Shown here: positions 5,722 through 9,566 of the stretch, in pieces
How positions within the stretch are numbered: the stretch's first letter is position 1
Layout: every line of letters begins with the position of its first letter
NCBI GenBank assembly: GCA_003139975.1
Contig: PLHN01000092.1
Coordinates: 1-9,566 of the forward strand
Direction: 5' to 3'
DNA from: Acidobacteriaceae bacterium
GTDB taxonomy: Bacteria; Acidobacteriota; Terriglobia; Terriglobales; Acidobacteriaceae
Length of the DNA stretch: 9,566 nt
The notes under the pieces: generated by a model
Databases searched by the model: none
The model's input: only the letters and a program-made list of their open reading frames with translations
Told to the model about the DNA's origin: nothing
Translations under genes and position numbers: made by a program

Positions 5722-6228
5722 ATGCCAGAGGACCACAAGCAAAACCCGGACCATGCCAACGGTGCCGCTTTGGATCGCCGCCAATTCGTCAAGATTGGCG
5801 CAACATCGCTTGGCGTGGCGGGGCTTGGCGCGTGCGTGTTCGGATTCCGTTATCTGTCGCCCAACGTGCTCTACGAGCCCTCTCCGATCGTCAGCGTAGG
5901 CCGGCCCGAGCGCTACACGGTCGGCTCGGTTACGCTTGATCCCCGCTTCGGCGTTTTTGTAGTGCGCGCTGCCGAAGGTTTCTATGCCTTGAGCGCGGTG
6001 TGCACCCACCTCGGCTGCCTCTCGACCTGGAAGGCGGATGCGGGCGTGATTGCGTGTCCCTGCCACGGCAGCACGTTCCGGCGCGACGGCGCTACCATTG
6101 CCGGCCCGGCTCCCGCTCCTTTGCCGTGGCTGAAAATGTGGCTCGGCGACGATGGCTATCTCGTCGTGGACCGGTCGACCACCTTGCCTCCACATTCCGA
6201 GTACGTCCAGGCTGAGACGCATGGCTAG
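5722..6228 (+). CDS. Rieske [2Fe-2S] protein of a cytochrome bc-type complex
   Basis: The 168-residue product is a Rieske subunit that accepts one electron from quinol at the Qo site and passes it to the c-type cytochrome. The twin-arginine motif DRRQFVK (18-24) and the hydrophobic stretch at 25-42 form an uncleaved Tat-type membrane anchor; a Pro-containing hinge follows near 46-56. The cluster ligands are Cys94 and His96 (CTHLGC) and Cys112 and His115 (CPCHGS), and Cys99 and Cys114 can form the usual disulfide, so the binding site is intact. The ATG at 5722 is preferred over a TTG at 5659 because it leaves the twin-arginine motif near the N-terminus; the ribosome-binding sequence is weak (GAAG). 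The stop overlaps the cytochrome b start by 8 bases, so translation is probably coupled. The length is normal for a bacterial Rieske protein. Confidence 0.93.
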   Translation: MPEDHKQNPDHANGAALDRRQFVKIGATSLGVAGLGACVFGFRYLSPNVLYEPSPIVSVGRPERYTVGSVTLDPRFGVFVVRAAEGFYALSAVCTHLGCLSTWKADAGVIACPCHGSTFRRDGATIAGPAPAPLPWLKMWLGDDGYLVVDRSTTLPPHSEYVQAETHG

Positions 6229-7579
6229 GCTAATCGGCATCCCAGAGGGCGCTCCGCTCCACCACCCCTGGCACGCGATCGTCCGCTGGCGCGAAGACTT
6301 CCAGCGCATGATGTCGGCGCGGGCGTTTGAATCGCAGCTTGGGTTTCGCGTGACCTGGTATCTCGGCGCTTTGACCCTGGGCTGCTTCACGATCCAGGTC
6401 ACCACCGGCTTGCTGTTGATGCTCTACTACCATCCTTCCATTCCGCAGGGTTATGCCGACATGAAGGACCTGGAGTTCGTGGTCTCCTCCGGCTACATGT
6501 TGCGCAGCCTGCACCGCTGGTCGGCGCATGCCATGGTCATTCTTGTCTTCATGCACATGGCCAAGGTGTTTTATCGCAAGGGCTACAAACCGCCGCGCGA
6601 ACTGAACTGGATCGTGGGTGTGTTCCTGCTGCTGGCCACCCTGCTGTTGAGTTACACGGGCTATCTGTTGCCTTGGGATCAGCTGTCTTACTGGGGCACT
6701 ACGGTGGGAGCGAACATTATTTCCTCGATTCCGGTCGTGGGCGCCTCCCTGCGTTTCTACTTGCTCGGCGGACACACGGTGAACGCGAACGCGCTGCTGC
6801 GCTTCTACGTTTTGCACACCATGATGTTTCCGCTCCTCGTCATCGTGCTGATCGCGATTCACCTGTGGCGATTGCACGAAGACGGCGGAATGTACGATCT
6901 CGACAAAGGCGGAAACCCCATCATCCCCGAGCACAGTGCGCTGGCGATGGCTGACTCGCCGATCAAGGTGGAACAGGAAAAGACGCTTTCCTACGGCGAA
7001 TTACTGTTTCGCGAAGTCATCGGCATCGAAACGCTAACGGTGGTGTTGTTCGTGATGGGTCTGCTGTGGAAGGCGCCGCTCGAGGAACTCGCCAATCCTC
7101 TGCACACTCCCAATCCCGCGAAGGCGCCATGGTACTTTACCGGACTGCAGGAGTTGCTGCACTACTTCCCGCCCTTCGTGGCGGGAATTATCCTTCCGGT
7201 CCTTATCGTGAGTGGCCTATTCATCATTCCTTTTTCTCCGTTCTTCGACAACGTCACCACCCACGATGCGAATCAATGGTTGCGCCGCAAGCCGATCCGG
7301 ATGGTCATCGCGGCCGTTTTTATTCTCGCGCTGAGCGTGCTGCTCGTGCGCGTGCATGCCTGGGATGCCCTGGTTCCCGCTTTGGTGGTTGTGATTCTTC
7401 TGCTGCTGACGACGGAGTTGGCTGGCCAGCCGGCCCGCGGTTTCCGGATCTGGCTGAGTTCCAAATCGCTTTCGTTCTGGATCATGACGTTGTTCCTGCT
7501 GGAAGCGGTCGTGCTGACCAGCATAGGCACGTTATTCCGCGGTCCGAGCTGGGCGTGGGTGTGGCCCTGGAGGGGCTGA
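6221..7579 (+). CDS. Cytochrome b (fused b6 and subunit IV) of a bc-type quinol oxidase
   Basis: The 452-residue protein is the quinol-oxidising, two-haem membrane core. About nine helices are visible: 47-69, 93-118, 129-149, 195-216, 265-283, 314-338, 361-378, 382-400 and 418-438; the last two exceed the usual b6 plus subunit IV set. Haem ligands are His98/His112 and His199/His214; the 14- and 15-residue spacings are those of cytochrome b6 rather than mitochondrial cytochrome b. Strongly b6-like blocks include LHRWSAH (97-103), PPRELNW (124-130) and LLPWDQLSYWG (149-159). Two departures are notable. Tyr47 stands where b6 has Cys35, the covalent haem ci attachment site. The Qo PEWY motif reads APWY (302-305). 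The ATG at 6221 overlaps the Rieske stop (ATGGCTAG), and the stop abuts the GTG of the next gene. Confidence 0.95.
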   Translation: MARLIGIPEGAPLHHPWHAIVRWREDFQRMMSARAFESQLGFRVTWYLGALTLGCFTIQVTTGLLLMLYYHPSIPQGYADMKDLEFVVSSGYMLRSLHRWSAHAMVILVFMHMAKVFYRKGYKPPRELNWIVGVFLLLATLLLSYTGYLLPWDQLSYWGTTVGANIISSIPVVGASLRFYLLGGHTVNANALLRFYVLHTMMFPLLVIVLIAIHLWRLHEDGGMYDLDKGGNPIIPEHSALAMADSPIKVEQEKTLSYGELLFREVIGIETLTVVLFVMGLLWKAPLEELANPLHTPNPAKAPWYFTGLQELLHYFPPFVAGIILPVLIVSGLFIIPFSPFFDNVTTHDANQWLRRKPIRMVIAAVFILALSVLLVRVHAWDALVPALVVVILLLLTTELAGQPARGFRIWLSSKSLSFWIMTLFLLEAVVLTSIGTLFRGPSWAWVWPWRG

Positions 7580-9566
7580 GTGAGTCTGGGAAATCAATTG
7601 GCTAGCGGCGCGCGGTTTTTCGTGGGCACAGCGCCGCGCCGCTTTGCGTCGATAAGCGTTCTGTTAGCGCTAGTTTCGTCCATTGCTCCTACCAAAGATC
7701 TCTTCAGCCAGTGGCGCCACTATCAACGGCTCTATGTGCAGTTTATCCGCAGCCGTCCGGATGCAGCTCGTCTTGAGAAGCGCTTCCAAAGCGGCATTCA
7801 TCAGATATGGATTCCCGAGCAGCACGTGGTGGATCGCTGCTCCACCTGCCACGTGGCCTTGCAGGAACCGAGTCTGGCCGACGTGCGTCAGGAGCTCTTT
7901 CGGCCGCATCCTCCCATGCCGCACTCGCTCACCGAATTCGGTTGTGTCGTCTGCCATCACGGTCAGGGGGCAGCGACCACCGTCGAAGAAGCGCACTACA
8001 GCACCAAGGCGTGGGAGCAACCGATTCTGCCCGCCCGGTATACGGAGTCATCCTGCGGACAGTGCCACATGGATGTGCTGGAAGGGACGCCGCGGCTCAA
8101 CCAGGGACGCCGCTTGCTGGCACGCTACGGTTGCGCGCACTGTCATGCCATCACTCAGCCCGATGGAACGCTTATCGCGCCGGTCGATGAGCCGCCCTCG
8201 CTTGAGCACGTCGCGGAGAAGACGACGCGGGAGTGGATTTTCGCGTGGATCAAGAATCCGCAAGCCTACGCTGCTTCGGCCACGATGCCGAACTACCGGT
8301 TCAGCGACCAGGAAGCCGCCGACATTGCATCCTTCTTAATAGCGCAGAGCACGGCTTCTGAAAACTCCCACAAGGAAATGAAGAGCGTCGCTCCCGCGAC
8401 GGGTGACGAGGCGGTGCAGGCCGGAACGAGTTTATATGGCACTTTGTTTTGTTCCTCGTGCCACGCCATCCAAAACGCCGCAGGAAATCTGGTCGGCGGG
8501 GATCTCGCACCGGAGTTGACGCGCGTCGGCAGCAAGGTGAAACCCGACTGGCTGCGCCGGTGGCTGCAGGCTCCGCAGGGATACGATCCAAAAACGCGCA
8601 TGCCGCGTTACCGCTACGACGAGAAACAGGTTGCTCTATTGTCCAGTTTCCTGCTGAGCAAGAAGGACGACGATTTTCTGGCCAACGTTCATCTGCCCGA
8701 GCCAGACGCACAAAGCATTGCGCGCGGAAAGAAACTCGTCGCCGACTATGGGTGCACCGCCTGTCACCGCGTCAACGGAGTGAATCCGCCGGAGAGCTTT
8801 GCGCCGGATCTTTCGCGGATTGGCAGCAAGCCGCTGTTCCAGGTTGGCTTTATTCGCGGCATGCCGGAAACGCTGCCCGACTACATCGCGGGGAAGATTC
8901 ACGATCCACGTGCATTTGGCGCGGCGTTGAAGATGCCAACTTTCAGCCTCACTGACGCACAGGTCGAGAGTCTGACGACAGCATTACTGGCGCAGACGGA
9001 TCGCGCTGTGACCATGCCCCCGGAACTGGTGCGGGTCACATCGCACGCTAAGTACCACCCGGGTGGAGACGCCGGCAGGTTGATGGAGGACCTGCGCTGT
9101 CAGAGTTGCCACACGATCAATGGTAACGGCGGAGACATGGCTCCCGACCTTACCTTTGAGGGAAGCGCCGTGCAGCGCACATGGCTGTTGGATTTCATGA
9201 ACAATCCGAACACCCTACGCCCCATGCTGATTCGCAGAATGCCGAAGTTCAACTTGAGCGATGCCGAGATTAAGATCTTGTCCGATTACATGCTTTCGGC
9301 CTATCAGGGGTCTGGATTCGATTCGCAGGCACTGCAGGCGAGCGCCTTGAATGCCGATGCCGCGGCCCGAGGCAGGGAACTTTTCTACACCAAGTACGCA
9401 TGCCAGTCGTGCCACATTGCCGACTACAAAAAGGACAAGGGCTACGTAGGCCCAGCGCTCGCGGACGCGGGAGACCGGCTTACACCTGTGTGGATTTACA
9501 GGTGGCTGAAGAATCCGAATGCGCTTAGTCCGGGCACGCTGATGCCGAATCCCAACCTGCCGGATG
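7580..9566 (+). CDS. Multihaem cytochrome c subunit of the bc-type complex (partial, runs off the window)
   Basis: An open frame of 662 codons has no stop before the window end. It starts at GTG 7580, directly after the cytochrome b stop, with GGAGG at 7569-7573, 6 bases before it. An N-terminal hydrophobic segment (about 24-38) serves as signal or anchor. Eight CXXCH haem motifs begin at Cys87, 122, 159, 185, 291, 392, 507 and 608 (DNA 7838, 7943, 8054, 8132, 8450, 8753, 9098 and 9401). The first three sit in a compact module with extra histidines (such as CVVCHHGQG). The last five each begin a class I-like domain with a methionine ligand candidate in M-P-x-(Y/F/P) at Met236, 341, 452, 554 and 655, 47-60 residues after the haem motif, usually with a W-(I/L)-x-x-(W/F) segment between. 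It would replace cytochrome f/c1 and carry electrons away from the Rieske centre in the periplasm. The C-terminus is unknown. Confidence 0.92.
   Translation, partial: MSLGNQLASGARFFVGTAPRRFASISVLLALVSSIAPTKDLFSQWRHYQRLYVQFIRSRPDAARLEKRFQSGIHQIWIPEQHVVDRCSTCHVALQEPSLADVRQELFRPHPPMPHSLTEFGCVVCHHGQGAATTVEEAHYSTKAWEQPILPARYTESSCGQCHMDVLEGTPRLNQGRRLLARYGCAHCHAITQPDGTLIAPVDEPPSLEHVAEKTTREWIFAWIKNPQAYAASATMPNYRFSDQEAADIASFLIAQSTASENSHKEMKSVAPATGDEAVQAGTSLYGTLFCSSCHAIQNAAGNLVGGDLAPELTRVGSKVKPDWLRRWLQAPQGYDPKTRMPRYRYDEKQVALLSSFLLSKKDDDFLANVHLPEPDAQSIARGKKLVADYGCTACHRVNGVNPPESFAPDLSRIGSKPLFQVGFIRGMPETLPDYIAGKIHDPRAFGAALKMPTFSLTDAQVESLTTALLAQTDRAVTMPPELVRVTSHAKYHPGGDAGRLMEDLRCQSCHTINGNGGDMAPDLTFEGSAVQRTWLLDFMNNPNTLRPMLIRRMPKFNLSDAEIKILSDYMLSAYQGSGFDSQALQASALNADAAARGRELFYTKYACQSCHIADYKKDKGYVGPALADAGDRLTPVWIYRWLKNPNALSPGTLMPNPNLPD

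Noticed and set aside
5677..6405. Long minus-strand open frame (242 codons) across the Rieske and cytochrome b genes
   Set aside because: It is antisense to clearly recognisable proteins, has an arginine-rich unspecific composition and no ribosome-binding site. The same holds for the minus-strand frame at 6230-6934.

Overview
The window looks like a piece of a chromosome from an Acidobacteriota member (soil acidobacterium, Koribacter/Solibacter-like). This is inferred from the combination of a HAF-repeat exported protein, a small zinc-ribbon protein and a four-helix membrane protein of types I associate with that phylum, and a Rieske/cytochrome b/multihaem cytochrome c operon. The base composition is moderately GC-rich. 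No tRNA, rRNA, CRISPR array, transposase or phage gene was found.

Layout. Positions 102-3487 carry four genes on the minus strand. In transcription order they are: an exported seven-repeat HAF protein (3487-2156), an intrinsic terminator (2097-2061), a 93-residue zinc-ribbon protein (1994-1713), a small four-helix membrane protein (1628-1143), and an exported two-domain protein with a C-terminal SnoaL/DUF4440-like domain (1049-102). The last gene is preceded by an uninterrupted (GA)13 tract. From 3772 on, everything is on the plus strand: an Ada-AlkA fusion DNA repair gene (3772-5301), a 420-bp non-coding stretch with a perfect inverted repeat, and the start of a respiratory operon. The operon encodes a Rieske iron-sulfur protein (5722-6228), a fused cytochrome b6/subunit IV (6221-7579) and a very large multihaem cytochrome c (7580 to beyond the window edge).

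How the genes work together. The three plus-strand respiratory genes overlap or abut and form an alternative complex III-like quinol oxidase. Cytochrome b and the Rieske protein would oxidise a quinol. Electrons would then pass to the multihaem c subunit, which replaces cytochrome f/c1 and already shows eight CXXCH motifs before the window ends: a three-haem N-terminal module followed by five tandem class I-like monohaem domains. The cytochrome b is b6-like in haem-ligand spacing, but it lacks both the cysteine that holds haem ci in b6f complexes and the glutamate of the Qo-site PEWY motif. The Ada-AlkA fusion is an adaptive-response alkylation repair factor, probably self-regulated.

The most interesting signals are the multihaem wire protein and its unusual cytochrome b. 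Next are the GA microsatellite at a ribosome-binding region, the operator-like inverted repeats before the two plus-strand units, and a 20-bp near-identical repeat (1-20 and 5375-5394) that brackets the five accessory genes.
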